Program-made: the position numbers and the translations under genes
NCBI RefSeq assembly: GCF_048320135.1
Contig: NZ_CP182947.1
Span: forward strand, 3,596,001 to 3,660,000
Length of the DNA stretch: 64,000 nucleotides
Direction: 5' to 3'
DNA from: Ideonella_A sakaiensis_A
GTDB taxonomy: Bacteria > Pseudomonadota > Gammaproteobacteria > Burkholderiales > Burkholderiaceae_C
In this document: positions 42,360 through 50,589 of the stretch, in pieces
Layout of the letters: each line of letters starts with the position of its first letter
Numbering within the stretch: the stretch's first letter is position 1
Notes under the pieces: model-generated
What the model saw: only the letters and a program-made list of their open reading frames with translations
Told to the model about the DNA's origin: nothing
Databases searched by the model: none

Positions 42360-43681
42360 ACCTGTTGATCCGCAACGGCCGGGTGATCGATCCCGCAAGC
42401 GGCCGCGATGAATTCGCCGATCTGCTGATCGCCGCCGGCCGCATCGTCGGCATCGGCAACGACCTCGATGCCAGCCGTGCCGAGCGCACGATCGATGCCA
42501 CCGGCCTGGTGGTTGCTCCCGGCCTCGTCGACCTGGCCGCGCGTCTGCGCGAGCCCGGCCATGAACACGAAGGCATGCTCGAGAGCGAGCTGAATGCCGC
42601 GGCGGCCGGCGGCGTGACCAGCCTGGTCTGCCCGCCCGATACCGATCCGGTGCTCGACGAGCCGGGGCTGGTCGAGATGCTGAAATTCCGTGCCCGCAAG
42701 CTCAGTCGCTGCCGGCTGTTCCCGCTTGGCGCGCTGACGCGTGGCCTGGCCGGCGAGGTGCTGACCGAGATGGCCGAGCTGACCGAGGCCGGCTGCATCG
42801 GTTTTTCGCAGGCCGAGGTCGCGGTCACCGATACGCAGGTGCTGCAGCGTGCGCTGCAATATGCGTCGACCTTCGGCTATACGGTGTGGTTGCGGCCGCA
42901 GGACAAATGGCTCGGTGGCGGCGTTGCCGCCAGCGGCCCGGTGGCGACCCGGCTCGGCCTGACCGGTGTGCCGGTGATTGCCGAGACGATCGCGCTGCAC
43001 ACGATCATCGAACTGGTGCGCAGCACCGGCGCGCGGGTCCATCTGTGCCGCCTGTCGAGCGCGGCTGGCGTCGCGCTGGTCCGCGCCGCGAAGGCCGAGG
43101 GCCTGCCAGTCAGCTGTGACGTCAGCGTCAATTCGCTGCACCTCAGCGATGTCGACATCGGCTATTTCGAGTCGTCGATGCGGCTGACACCGCCGCTGCG
43201 GCAGCAGCGTGACCGCGATGCGCTGCGCGCCGGCCTGGCCGACGGCACGATCGATGCGCTGGTCAGCGACCACACGCCGGTCGACGAGGATGCGAAGACG
43301 CTGCCGTTTGCCGAGGCCGAGCCGGGTGCGAGCGGGCTCGAGATGCTGCTCAGCCTGGCGCTGAAATGGGGCGATGATGCCTTTGCCGATCCGCGCGCCG
43401 GCCTGCACCGCGCGCTGGCCAGCGTCACCTGCGAGCCGGTGCGGGTGCTCGGCGACTCGCTCGGCTCGTTGGCGGTCAGCGCCGGCCGGCTGGTCGAGGG
43501 CGGCGTCGGCGATGTCTGCGTCTTCGACCCGGCATGTCACTGGCGGGTCGAGCCGGCCGCATTGCGCAGCCAGGGCCGCCACACGCCGTTTTCCGGCTAT
43601 GAATTGCCGGGGCAGGTCGTCGCGACGGTGGTGGCCGGCAACCTGGCCTACGAACGCGGCGTCGACCAGCCTGCACTCTGA
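42356..43681 (+). CDS. dihydroorotase-like protein PyrC' (probably non-catalytic)
   Basis: A 441-residue amidohydrolase of the dihydroorotase type I family. The zinc motif D-L-H-V-H-L-R-E-P-G is here D-L-A-A-R-L-R-E-P-G (residues 59-68), losing both histidines, and the catalytic Asp region reads D-H-T-P-V-D instead of D-H-A-P-H. It therefore cannot be a normal zinc dihydroorotase. By analogy with Pseudomonas PyrC' it should be a structural partner of the ATCase encoded just upstream. A catalytically active dihydroorotase must be elsewhere in the genome. Confidence 0.9.
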   Translation: MNLLIRNGRVIDPASGRDEFADLLIAAGRIVGIGNDLDASRAERTIDATGLVVAPGLVDLAARLREPGHEHEGMLESELNAAAAGGVTSLVCPPDTDPVLDEPGLVEMLKFRARKLSRCRLFPLGALTRGLAGEVLTEMAELTEAGCIGFSQAEVAVTDTQVLQRALQYASTFGYTVWLRPQDKWLGGGVAASGPVATRLGLTGVPVIAETIALHTIIELVRSTGARVHLCRLSSAAGVALVRAAKAEGLPVSCDVSVNSLHLSDVDIGYFESSMRLTPPLRQQRDRDALRAGLADGTIDALVSDHTPVDEDAKTLPFAEAEPGASGLEMLLSLALKWGDDAFADPRAGLHRALASVTCEPVRVLGDSLGSLAVSAGRLVEGGVGDVCVFDPACHWRVEPAALRSQGRHTPFSGYELPGQVVATVVAGNLAYERGVDQPAL

Positions 43682-44454
43682 TGGCGGCGTCGCCGCTGTG
43701 GCGCGGCCTGCGCGCCGTCGGGCGGCTGTCGCGGACTTCGGTCCATGTGCTGCACGGGCTGGCGATCACGCTGCTGCTGTTTCCGCGCCTCGATGCGCAG
43801 GCGCGGGCAGCGAAGATCCGCTGGTGGTCGCTGAAGGTGCTGCGGTTGATGGGTGTGGAATTGCTGCATCACGGCTTCGCACGCCCCGGTGCGAAGCTGC
43901 TGGTCGCCAACCACGTATCGTGGATGGACATCCTGGCGATCCACGCCGTCTGTCCCGATGCACGTTTTGTCTCGAAATCCGATGTCCGGCGCTGGCCGCT
44001 GCTCGGCGTGCTGGTCGCCGCTGCCGGCACCTTGTTCATCGAGCGCGAGCGCAAGCGCGATGCGCTGCGTGTCGTGCACCGGATGGCCGAGGCCTTGCAG
44101 GCCGGCGAGACGGTGGCGATCTTCCCGGAAGGCACGACCACCGACGGCAGCATGCTGCTGCCCTTTCATGCCAATCTGTTGCAGGCAGCGATTGCCAGCG
44201 AGACGCCGGTGCAGCCGGTAGCGCTGGCCTATGCGGATGCCGAGCATCCGATCAGCCGCGCGGTCAGCTTCGTCGGCGAGACGACGCTGGTGCAGAGTCT
44301 GTGGCGGACCGCCAATGCGCAGCAGCTGCGGGTGTCGGTGCAGTTGCTGCCGGCACGGTCGGTGCGGCATGCGGACCGGCGCCGTTTGGCCTTGACGCTG
44401 GTCGGCGATATCGCCGCGGCGATCAATGTCCCCGCAGCGTCGGCCGAGGTTTAG
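43681..44454 (+). CDS. lysophospholipid acyltransferase (PlsC family)
   Basis: A 257-residue 1-acylglycerol-3-phosphate acyltransferase-like protein. An N-terminal membrane segment (about 21-36) precedes the H-x4-D catalytic motif N-H-V-S-W-M-D (His78/Asp83) and the substrate motif F-P-E-G-T at 148-152. It shares one base with the pyrC' stop (TGATG). Its substrate may be lysophosphatidic acid or a lyso-ornithine lipid; these are not separable by sequence alone. Confidence 0.88.
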   Translation: MAASPLWRGLRAVGRLSRTSVHVLHGLAITLLLFPRLDAQARAAKIRWWSLKVLRLMGVELLHHGFARPGAKLLVANHVSWMDILAIHAVCPDARFVSKSDVRRWPLLGVLVAAAGTLFIERERKRDALRVVHRMAEALQAGETVAIFPEGTTTDGSMLLPFHANLLQAAIASETPVQPVALAYADAEHPISRAVSFVGETTLVQSLWRTANAQQLRVSVQLLPARSVRHADRRRLALTLVGDIAAAINVPAASAEV

Positions 44455-44464
44455 CGGCGTTGCC

Positions 44465-45208
44465 TCAGCCCTTGCCCTGACTGGCAACCGCCGCTGCGGC
44501 CTTCGCCGCAGCCTCCGGGTCGCCGAGGTAACGGCTGCCGAGCGGCTTCAGGTCGGCATCGAGTTCATAGACAAGCGGGATGCCGTTCGGAATGTTCAGC
44601 CCGACGATGTCCTCGTCACTGACCTGATCGAGGTGTTTGACCAGCGCGCGCATGCTGTTGCCGTGGGCGGCGATCAGCACGCGCTTGCCGCTGCGGATTG
44701 CCGGCGCGATGTCCGCATCCCACAGCGGCAGCACGCGGGCAACGGTGTCCTTCAGGCATTCGGTCAATGGCAGCTGGCCCGCTTCGAGCGAGGCATAACG
44801 GCGATCGTTGCGCTCCGAACGCGGATCGTCGGCTTCCAGCGCCGGCGGCGGCGTGTCGTAGCTGCGGCGCCAGACCAGCACCTGCTCGTCGCCGTATTTC
44901 TTCGCCGTCTCGGCCTTGTTCAGGCCCTGCAGCGCGCCGTAGTGGCGCTCGTTCAGGCGCCATTCATTGACCACCGGCAGCCAGGTCCGGTCGAGTTCGT
45001 CGAGGGCATGCCACAAGGTCCAGATCGCGCGCTTCAGCACCGAGGTGTAGGCGATGTCGAAATCGAAGCCTTCTGACTTCAGCAAGCGGCCGGCCTGGCG
45101 CGCCTGCTCGACACCGGTATCGGTCAGCTCGACGTCGGTCCAGCCGGTAAAACGGTTCTCCAGGTTCCAGGTCGATTCGCCGTGGCGAATCAGCACGAGT
45201 TTGTACAT
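44465..45208 (-). CDS. gpmA: 2,3-bisphosphoglycerate-dependent phosphoglycerate mutase
   Basis: Glycolytic mutase interconverting 3- and 2-phosphoglycerate. The 247-residue product has L-I-R-H-G-E-S-T-W-N with the phospho-His, R-F-T-G-W-x-D-V-x-L, N-E-R-H-Y-G-A-L-Q-G-L-N-K and the second A-A-H-G-N-S-x-R-A. The start at 45208 is the conserved M-Y-K-L-V. The C-terminal 20 residues are Ala/Lys-rich. It is divergent from the rhodanese gene. Confidence 0.96.
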   Translation of the reverse strand: MYKLVLIRHGESTWNLENRFTGWTDVELTDTGVEQARQAGRLLKSEGFDFDIAYTSVLKRAIWTLWHALDELDRTWLPVVNEWRLNERHYGALQGLNKAETAKKYGDEQVLVWRRSYDTPPPALEADDPRSERNDRRYASLEAGQLPLTECLKDTVARVLPLWDADIAPAIRSGKRVLIAAHGNSMRALVKHLDQVSDEDIVGLNIPNGIPLVYELDADLKPLGSRYLGDPEAAAKAAAAVASQGKG

Positions 45209-45266
45209 GGGTGGTCTCGGTAGCGGGGACGGGCGCCCCCTGAGCGGCGAAGGGAGAGACAAATTC

Positions 45267-45272
45267 TATAAT
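45267..45272 (+). promoter_or_regulatory. candidate -10 box before rhodanese-grxC-secB
   Basis: A perfect TATAAT lies 42 bases before the rhodanese GTG in the 106-base gap to gpmA. No recognisable -35 hexamer sits 16-18 bases upstream, so this is a candidate only. Confidence 0.4.
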
Positions 45273-45314
45273 CCCGGGTTGCTCCCAACGACCCGCGGAC
45301 CGTGGGCCCCCCTC

Positions 45315-45725
45315 GTGAAATTCTTCATCGACAACTGGTTTCTCTTCGTCACCGCAATCGCATCCGGCGGGCTGCTGCTGTGGCCGATGCTTTCGCGCGG
45401 CAGCGTCGGCGGCAAGCTCAGTGTCAGCGAGGCGGTGCGTCTGATCAACCGCGAGAAGGCGACGCTGATCGATGTCAGCGAGCCAGCGGACTTCGCCAGC
45501 GCGCATCCGGTGGGCGCCCGCAACGTGCCGCTGTCGGTGCTCGAAAAGTCGACCGACCTGCCGAAAAACAAGTCCTTGCCGATCGTGGTGGTGTGCCCGA
45601 GCGGCGCGCGCGCAACGCGCGGCGTCGCTATCCTGCGCAAGCTCGGCTACGAAAAGGCGCAGGTTCTCGGTGGCGGTCTCGCCGCCTGGCGCGAGGCCAA
45701 CCTGCCGATCGAGAAAGCCGCCTGA
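45315..45725 (+). CDS. membrane-anchored rhodanese-like protein
   Basis: A 136-residue protein read from a GTG start. One N-terminal membrane segment (about residues 8-26) is followed by a rhodanese domain with D-V-S-E-P-A-D-F and active-site Cys94 in V-V-V-C-P-S-G-A-R-A. It sits 17 bases before grxC, and the rhodanese-grxC-secB order is widespread in proteobacteria (yibN-grxC-secB). Sulfur-transfer substrate unknown. Confidence 0.88.
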   Translation: MKFFIDNWFLFVTAIASGGLLLWPMLSRGSVGGKLSVSEAVRLINREKATLIDVSEPADFASAHPVGARNVPLSVLEKSTDLPKNKSLPIVVVCPSGARATRGVAILRKLGYEKAQVLGGGLAAWREANLPIEKAA

Positions 45726-45742
45726 CCATCCACCATTTATCC

Positions 45743-46003
45743 ATGTCACCAGTCAAGATCTTCACCACGGCGGTATGCCCGTTCTGCATCCATGCGAAAC
45801 AACTGCTGCAGCAGCGCGGCGTCAGCGAGATGAACGAGATCCGCGTCGACCTCGATCCGCAGCAGCGGCAGGTGATGATGGAATTGACTGGCCGCCGCAC
45901 GGTGCCGCAGATCTTCATCGGCGACACCCATGTCGGCGGCTGTGACGATCTGGTCGCGCTCGACCGTGCCGGCAAACTGACGCCGCTGCTCGGCGGCGCC
46001 TGA
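45743..46003 (+). CDS. grxC: glutaredoxin 3
   Basis: An 86-residue glutaredoxin with active site V-C-P-F-C (Cys12/Cys15), the T-V-P-Q-I-F-I-G cis-Pro loop and G-G-C-D-D-L at the glutathione site. It uses glutathione to reduce protein disulfides. Likely co-transcribed with the upstream rhodanese. Confidence 0.95.
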   Translation: MSPVKIFTTAVCPFCIHAKQLLQQRGVSEMNEIRVDLDPQQRQVMMELTGRRTVPQIFIGDTHVGGCDDLVALDRAGKLTPLLGGA

Positions 46004-46029
46004 GCGGCCAGCGATAATCGTCGCCCGAT

Positions 46030-46058
46030 ACGCCCGCGGCCCTGGCGGCGGGCGTTTT
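46030..46058 (+). terminator. Rho-independent terminator candidate after grxC
   Basis: An 8-base stem (ACGCCCGC / GCGGGCGT) with a 10-base loop is followed directly by TTTT, between grxC and secB. The U-tract is short, so read-through into secB is likely. Confidence 0.45.
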
Positions 46059-46099
46059 CGCATCCCCATACTTTTGCCCCTCACGCAGAGAAACCATTC

Positions 46100-46612
46100 A
46101 TGGCCGACGACCTCCAGAATCCCGCCAACTCCGGCAACTCCGGCACCACCGAGAATGCTGAACCGATGTTCCAGATCCAGCGCCTGTACCTGAAGGACCT
46201 GTCGCTCGAGCAGCCGAATTCGCCGCAGATCCTGCTCGAGCAGGCGCAGCCGCAAGTCGACATCAACCTCGGCCTCGGTGCCGAAAGCGTCGGCGACGGC
46301 ATGTTCGAGGTGTCGGTCACCGCCACCGTGACGACCAAGGTCAACGACAAGGTGCTGTTCCTGGTCGAGGCGAAGCAGGCCGGCATCTTCGAGATCCGCA
46401 ACATTCCGGACGAGCAGCTGCAGCCGATCATCGGCATCGCCTGCCCGAACATCATCTATCCGTATCTGCGCGCGATCGTCTCGGATGTCTGCACCCGCGC
46501 CGGCTTCCCGCCGGTGGTGCTCAGCGAGATGAATTTCCAGGCAATGTACGAAGCCCAGCAGGCCCAGCAGGCGCAGGCTGCTGCCGATGGTGCGGGTGCC
46601 AGCATCAACTGA
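46100..46612 (+). CDS. secB: protein-export chaperone SecB
   Basis: Cytosolic tetrameric chaperone delivering precursors to SecA. The 170-residue product has F-Q-I-Q-R-L-Y-L-K-D-L-S at residues about 25-36, the K-Q-A-G-I-F region and the C-P-x-I-I-Y-P-Y-L-R block near the end of the fold. About 20 N-terminal Asn/Ser/Thr-rich residues and a Gln/Ala-rich tail are normal variation. Confidence 0.96.
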   Translation: MADDLQNPANSGNSGTTENAEPMFQIQRLYLKDLSLEQPNSPQILLEQAQPQVDINLGLGAESVGDGMFEVSVTATVTTKVNDKVLFLVEAKQAGIFEIRNIPDEQLQPIIGIACPNIIYPYLRAIVSDVCTRAGFPPVVLSEMNFQAMYEAQQAQQAQAAADGAGASIN

Positions 46613-46660
46613 CGCTGCACCGGTCCGGGCGCCGCAGCCCGGACCGGCCGCGCCCGGACG

Positions 46661-47686
46661 ATGAACGTCACCGTGCTCGGTGCCGGCGCCTGGGGGACGG
46701 CGCTGGCGATCCAGGCCTGTCAGCGCCATGCGCTGCGCCTGTGGGCGCGGGACCCGGCGCAGGTCGACCAGATGCGCGCCCAGCGCTGCAATGTGCGCTA
46801 CCTCGACGGCGCGCCGCTGCCGGCGCCGCTGCAGATCAGCGCCGATCTGGCGGCTTCGCTGGCCCATGCCGATGGCGGCCTGATCGTCATCGCGACGCCG
46901 ATGTCCGGCCTGCACGAGATGCTGCGGGCAATCCAGACGCTGTCCGATCCGGCGACGCCGGTGGTCTGGCTTTGCAAGGGCTTCCAGCAGGGCACCGGCC
47001 TGCTCGGTCACGAGGTGGCTGCGCTGCTGCTGCCGCAGCGCGCGGTCGGCATCCTGTCGGGGCCGAGTTTTGCGATCGAGGTGGCGCGCAACCAGCCGAC
47101 CGCGCTGGTCGCCGCCAGCGCCAGCGAAGTACTGTGCGAACGTGCGGTCGAGGCCTTTCACAGCGAGACGCTGCGGGTCTATACCTCTGATGATCCGATC
47201 GGCGTCGAAGTCGGCGGCGCGGTGAAAAACGTGCTGGCGATCGCCACCGGCATTGCCGACGGCATGCCGCGCGACGGCGCAGTGGACGATGCCACGACCG
47301 GACTTGGCCTGAATGCGCGGGCCGCATTGATCACGCGCGGGCTGGCCGAGATGAGCCGGCTCGGTGTCGCGCTCGGTGCGCGGCCGGAGACCTTCATGGG
47401 GCTGTCCGGGCTCGGCGACCTCGTGCTGACCGCAACCGGCGCGTTGTCACGCAATCGCCAGGTCGGCTTGCGGCTGGCGCGCGGCCAGCCGCTGGCGGAG
47501 ATCCTGGCCGAACTCGGCCATGTCGCCGAGGGCGTCTACAGCGCCGCGATGGTGCTGAGGCGGGCGCAGAAACTCGGCATCGAGATGCCGATCACGCAGG
47601 CCGTCGTGTCGGTCGTCGAGGGGCGCTCGAGCGCCGCGCAGGCGCTCGGCGAGCTGATGGCGCGCGAGTCGCGCAGCGAATCCTGA
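46661..47686 (+). CDS. gpsA: glycerol-3-phosphate dehydrogenase [NAD(P)+]
   Basis: Makes sn-glycerol-3-phosphate for phospholipids. The 341-residue product begins with V-L-G-A-G-A-W-G-T-A-L-A, has the S-G-P-S-F-A-x-E-V motif, K-N-V-L-A-I-A-T-G with the catalytic Lys, and G-L-S-G-L-G-D-L. It is 48 bases after secB, a common proteobacterial neighbour. Confidence 0.96.
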   Translation: MNVTVLGAGAWGTALAIQACQRHALRLWARDPAQVDQMRAQRCNVRYLDGAPLPAPLQISADLAASLAHADGGLIVIATPMSGLHEMLRAIQTLSDPATPVVWLCKGFQQGTGLLGHEVAALLLPQRAVGILSGPSFAIEVARNQPTALVAASASEVLCERAVEAFHSETLRVYTSDDPIGVEVGGAVKNVLAIATGIADGMPRDGAVDDATTGLGLNARAALITRGLAEMSRLGVALGARPETFMGLSGLGDLVLTATGALSRNRQVGLRLARGQPLAEILAELGHVAEGVYSAAMVLRRAQKLGIEMPITQAVVSVVEGRSSAAQALGELMARESRSES

Positions 47687-47712
47687 GGCCCGCGCGCAAG
47701 CTGCCGGCCGCT

Positions 47713-48183
47713 TCAGACCGCGCCGTCGTAGCCGCAGTCGCGCCAGGCGGCAAACACCGCAACCGCCACCGCATTGCTCAGGTTCAGGCTGCGCTGGCCG
47801 GGCCGCATCGGCAGGCGGACCCGTCGATCGGCCGGAAAACCGTCCCGCAAGCCCGCCGGCAGGCCGGCCGTCTCCGATCCGAAAACCAGCCAGTCGCCAG
47901 GCTGCCAGCGGATTTCCGGCAGCAGCGCGCTGCCGCGTGTCGTGAAGGCGAAGACGCGACCGCCGGCAGCGTCGGCGCGGCGTTGCAGCGCCGGCCAGTC
48001 GGCATGCCGTTCGACCGCAGCATATTCGTGGTAATCGAGCCCGGCACGCTGCAGCAGCCGGTCCTCCATCGAAAAGCCGAGCGGCTCGACCAGGTGCAGC
48101 CTGCAGCCGGTATTGGCGGCCAGCCGGATCACATTGCCGGTATTCGGCGGGATTTCCGGATGAACGAGGACAATGTTGAACAT
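47713..48183 (-). CDS. trmL: tRNA (cytidine(34)-2'-O)-methyltransferase TrmL
   Basis: A 156-residue SPOUT methyltransferase modifying the wobble base of tRNA(Leu). Opening M-F-N-I-V-L-V-H-P-E-I-P-P-N-T-G-N, then F-G-S-E-T-A-G-L-P and the knot-forming R-S-L-N-L-S-N-A-V-A-V-A. It is convergent with gpsA. The start at 48183 is set by homologues. Confidence 0.94.
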   Translation of the reverse strand: MFNIVLVHPEIPPNTGNVIRLAANTGCRLHLVEPLGFSMEDRLLQRAGLDYHEYAAVERHADWPALQRRADAAGGRVFAFTTRGSALLPEIRWQPGDWLVFGSETAGLPAGLRDGFPADRRVRLPMRPGQRSLNLSNAVAVAVFAAWRDCGYDGAV

Positions 48184-48241
48184 GCCTGATTGTCTGCCGG
48201 CTCGACCCTTTTGCCGCATTGCGGCGTGCTCGTCGCCGCAT

Positions 48242-48943
48242 TCAATCGCCCGGCGGCGGTGTCCGCGCCAGCGCCCAGACCTGCACCCGCGCGGCACCCG
48301 CCTGGCGCAGCACACGCGCCAGTTCGCCGGCAGTAGCGCCGGTCGTCAACACATCGTCGACGATGACGACGTCGCGGCCTGCCAGTTCGGCGCGGCGCCG
48401 GGGTTCGATCGCGAATGCGCCGCGGACGTTGGCCAGGCGCTGCGCCAGCGGCAGCGACAGTTGTGGCGGGGTCTCGCGGATGCGCAGCAGCAGGTCCGGG
48501 CTGGCGGCGATGCCGAGCCGACGGGCCAGCCGGCGGGTCAGCTCCCAGGCCTGGTTGTAGCCGCGTTCGTGCATCCGGCGCAGGCCGATCGGTGCCGGCA
48601 GCAGCAGATCGAACGTCGGCGGACCCGCGTCCTGCGCCGCAGCGAGCAGGCGGTCGGCCAGCGCGTCGCCGAGGTCGAGTGCATCGTGGAACTTGAAGCG
48701 CGTGATCAGGCCATCCCACGGTGCGCCATAGTCGACCGCGGCGAGCGCCGCATCGAACGGCGGCGGCGCGAGCAGACAGGCACCACAAGTGGCGACCGAC
48801 TCCGGCACCGGCAACGCACAGCGTGCGCAGCGGTGGCGCAGTGCGCCGAACCGGGTGATGCAGGCATCACACAGCCGCGACCATCCCCAGCCATGGCAGA
48901 TGGCGCATTGCGATGGCCAGCGGCCGGCCCGGTATGCCCACAT
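48242..48943 (-). CDS. ComF family protein
   Basis: A 233-residue ComF/GntX-type protein: an N-terminal zinc finger (C-A-I-C, C-D-A-C, C-A-R-C, C-G-A-C pairs in the first 65 residues) and a C-terminal phosphoribosyltransferase domain with V-I-V-D-D-V-L-T-T-G-A-T. The H-E-R-G-Y-N-Q-A motif is diagnostic. ComF members are linked to DNA uptake or use, but molecular activity is unclear. Its start is only 22 bases from the start of the divergent BioC-like gene, so the promoters must overlap. Confidence 0.88.
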   Translation of the reverse strand: MWAYRAGRWPSQCAICHGWGWSRLCDACITRFGALRHRCARCALPVPESVATCGACLLAPPPFDAALAAVDYGAPWDGLITRFKFHDALDLGDALADRLLAAAQDAGPPTFDLLLPAPIGLRRMHERGYNQAWELTRRLARRLGIAASPDLLLRIRETPPQLSLPLAQRLANVRGAFAIEPRRRAELAGRDVVIVDDVLTTGATAGELARVLRQAGAARVQVWALARTPPPGD

Positions 48944-48965
48944 CACGGCAATACTACGGTGCGCC

Positions 48966-49871
48966 GTGGCTGAACGGGCAATTGATCCGGCGGCGCTGCG
49001 CGCCCAGCTGCGGCGGCTGCTGCAGGTCCACGGCAACGGCGGGCCTTGGCTGCACCGCGAGGTCGGGAAACGGATGGCGCAACGCCTGCTGCTGGTGCGC
49101 AAGCGCCCGCAGCACATCCTCGAATGGGCGGGCATGCTCGGCGGCAGCGACGAGGTGTTGTCTGCGACCTATCCGGATGCCGCGCGCACGGTCGTCGAGC
49201 CCGACGAGGCCTGGGCGGCGCTGACCCGGGCGCTGTGCCGGCCTGCGTGGTGGTCGCCACGGCGCTGGAGCGGCGCTGCGACGAACGTCATCACCGCCGC
49301 CGATGCCGTGCCGGCTGAATCGTGTCAGCTGGTCTGGGCGAACATGGTGTTGCACGGCGAGATCGACCCGCCGCGGCTGCTGCAGCGCTGGTACGACGCA
49401 CTGCAGGTCGGCGGCTTTCTGATGTTTTCGAGCCTCGGGCCGGATACGCTGAAGCAGCTGCGGCCCATTTATTCGGAACTCGGCTGGGGGCCGCCTGGCG
49501 CCGACTTCGTCGACATGCACGACCTCGGCGACATGCTGGTGCAGTGCGGGTTCGCCGATCCGGTGATGGACCAGGAGACACTGACGCTGACCTGGGCGAG
49601 CGCAGGCGAACTGCTGGCCGAATTGCGCGGTCTCGGCGGCAATGTCTCGCCGAACCGCCATCCCGGCCTGCGCACGCCGCGTTGGCGCGCCGGACTGGAA
49701 GCCGGGCTGCAGCGGCTGCGCGGCCCGGACGGCCGCCTGGCGCTGACGTTCGAGGTCGCCTATGGCCATGCGTTCAAGGTCGAACGGCACCGCCGCGATG
49801 CCGAGCAGAGCACGGTCAGCCTCGACGAGATGCGCAAACTTGTCCGCGAGCCGCGCCGCCTCGAACGCTGA
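48966..49871 (+). CDS. BioC-like methyltransferase with degenerate SAM motif
   Basis: A 301-residue protein read from a GTG. The second half matches BioC (malonyl-ACP O-methyltransferase): W-A-N-M-V-L-H, G-G-F-L-M-F-S-S-L-G-P-D-T-L-x-E/Q-L, and V-D-M-H-D-L-G-D. The first half opens like BioC (V-G-K-R-M-A-Q-R-L), but where SAM motif I (D-x-G-x-G-x-G) is expected the sequence is W-A-G-M-L-G-G-S. Either SAM binding is altered or the protein has a different job. It is divergent from comF, the usual BioC neighbour. Confidence 0.7.
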   Translation: MAERAIDPAALRAQLRRLLQVHGNGGPWLHREVGKRMAQRLLLVRKRPQHILEWAGMLGGSDEVLSATYPDAARTVVEPDEAWAALTRALCRPAWWSPRRWSGAATNVITAADAVPAESCQLVWANMVLHGEIDPPRLLQRWYDALQVGGFLMFSSLGPDTLKQLRPIYSELGWGPPGADFVDMHDLGDMLVQCGFADPVMDQETLTLTWASAGELLAELRGLGGNVSPNRHPGLRTPRWRAGLEAGLQRLRGPDGRLALTFEVAYGHAFKVERHRRDAEQSTVSLDEMRKLVREPRRLER

Positions 49872-50005
49872 GTCTGCAGGCTGGGCTAAAATCCGCTGCT
49901 GGTCCGGGTGCGTTGGCGCCCGTATCGTGCGCAACCCGTGCTGCTGCAGCGATCATGCGAGGCATGCCTGTGTTGCCGAATGGTCGGATTCCCACGCAGT
50001 AGCAC

Positions 50006-50560
50006 ATGTCGGCAACAACCTCCCGCATCGATATCGCTGTCGCTCGACCTGACAGGCGCTGGCAGTTCGGTCGCGAAACGTCCGATGCCACCGGCGACTG
50101 GCAGATCGAATGGCTGCTCAAGCGCAATTGCTCGCTGGCACCGGCGCAGATGCTGGGCCTGTTTGCGGCCCTGTGTGTGGTGTCGTTGTCGATCGCGCTG
50201 TTTTTCTGGCTGCAGGGCGCGACGCTGGTGATGCCGTTTGCCTGGCTCGAGTTGATCGCGGTCGGCGGCGCGATGCTGCTGTATGCCCGCCATGCGGCCG
50301 ATCGTGAGCGCATCGAATTGCACAATGACATGTTGACCGTCGAACACGCCTGCGGCAACCGCCTCGAGCGGGTCGAGTTCCAGGCCGCCTGGGTGCGCAT
50401 CGAGCCGCGCACCGGCGATCACTCGCTGGTCGAGTTGACCGGCCAGGGACGACGCATCTTCGTCGGCCGTTTTGTCCGACCCGAATTGCGGCGCAAGCTC
50501 GCCGACGAATTGCGCGCGGCGCTGCGCCGGCCCAACCCACGGCTCGTCCAGGCCGTTTGA
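50006..50560 (+). CDS. DUF2244 membrane protein
   Basis: A 184-residue protein with a W-L-L-K-R-N-C-S-L-A-P motif, two membrane helices (about 50-70 and 76-92) and a soluble C-terminal domain, fitting DUF2244. It sits 29 bases upstream of coxB, where this family regularly occurs, suggesting a link to oxidase assembly; no function is proven. The 134-base gap before it shows nothing I can name. Confidence 0.85.
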   Translation: MSATTSRIDIAVARPDRRWQFGRETSDATGDWQIEWLLKRNCSLAPAQMLGLFAALCVVSLSIALFFWLQGATLVMPFAWLELIAVGGAMLLYARHAADRERIELHNDMLTVEHACGNRLERVEFQAAWVRIEPRTGDHSLVELTGQGRRIFVGRFVRPELRRKLADELRAALRRPNPRLVQAV

Positions 50561-50589
50561 GAATCAATCCGAAAAACTGAACTGAACTC

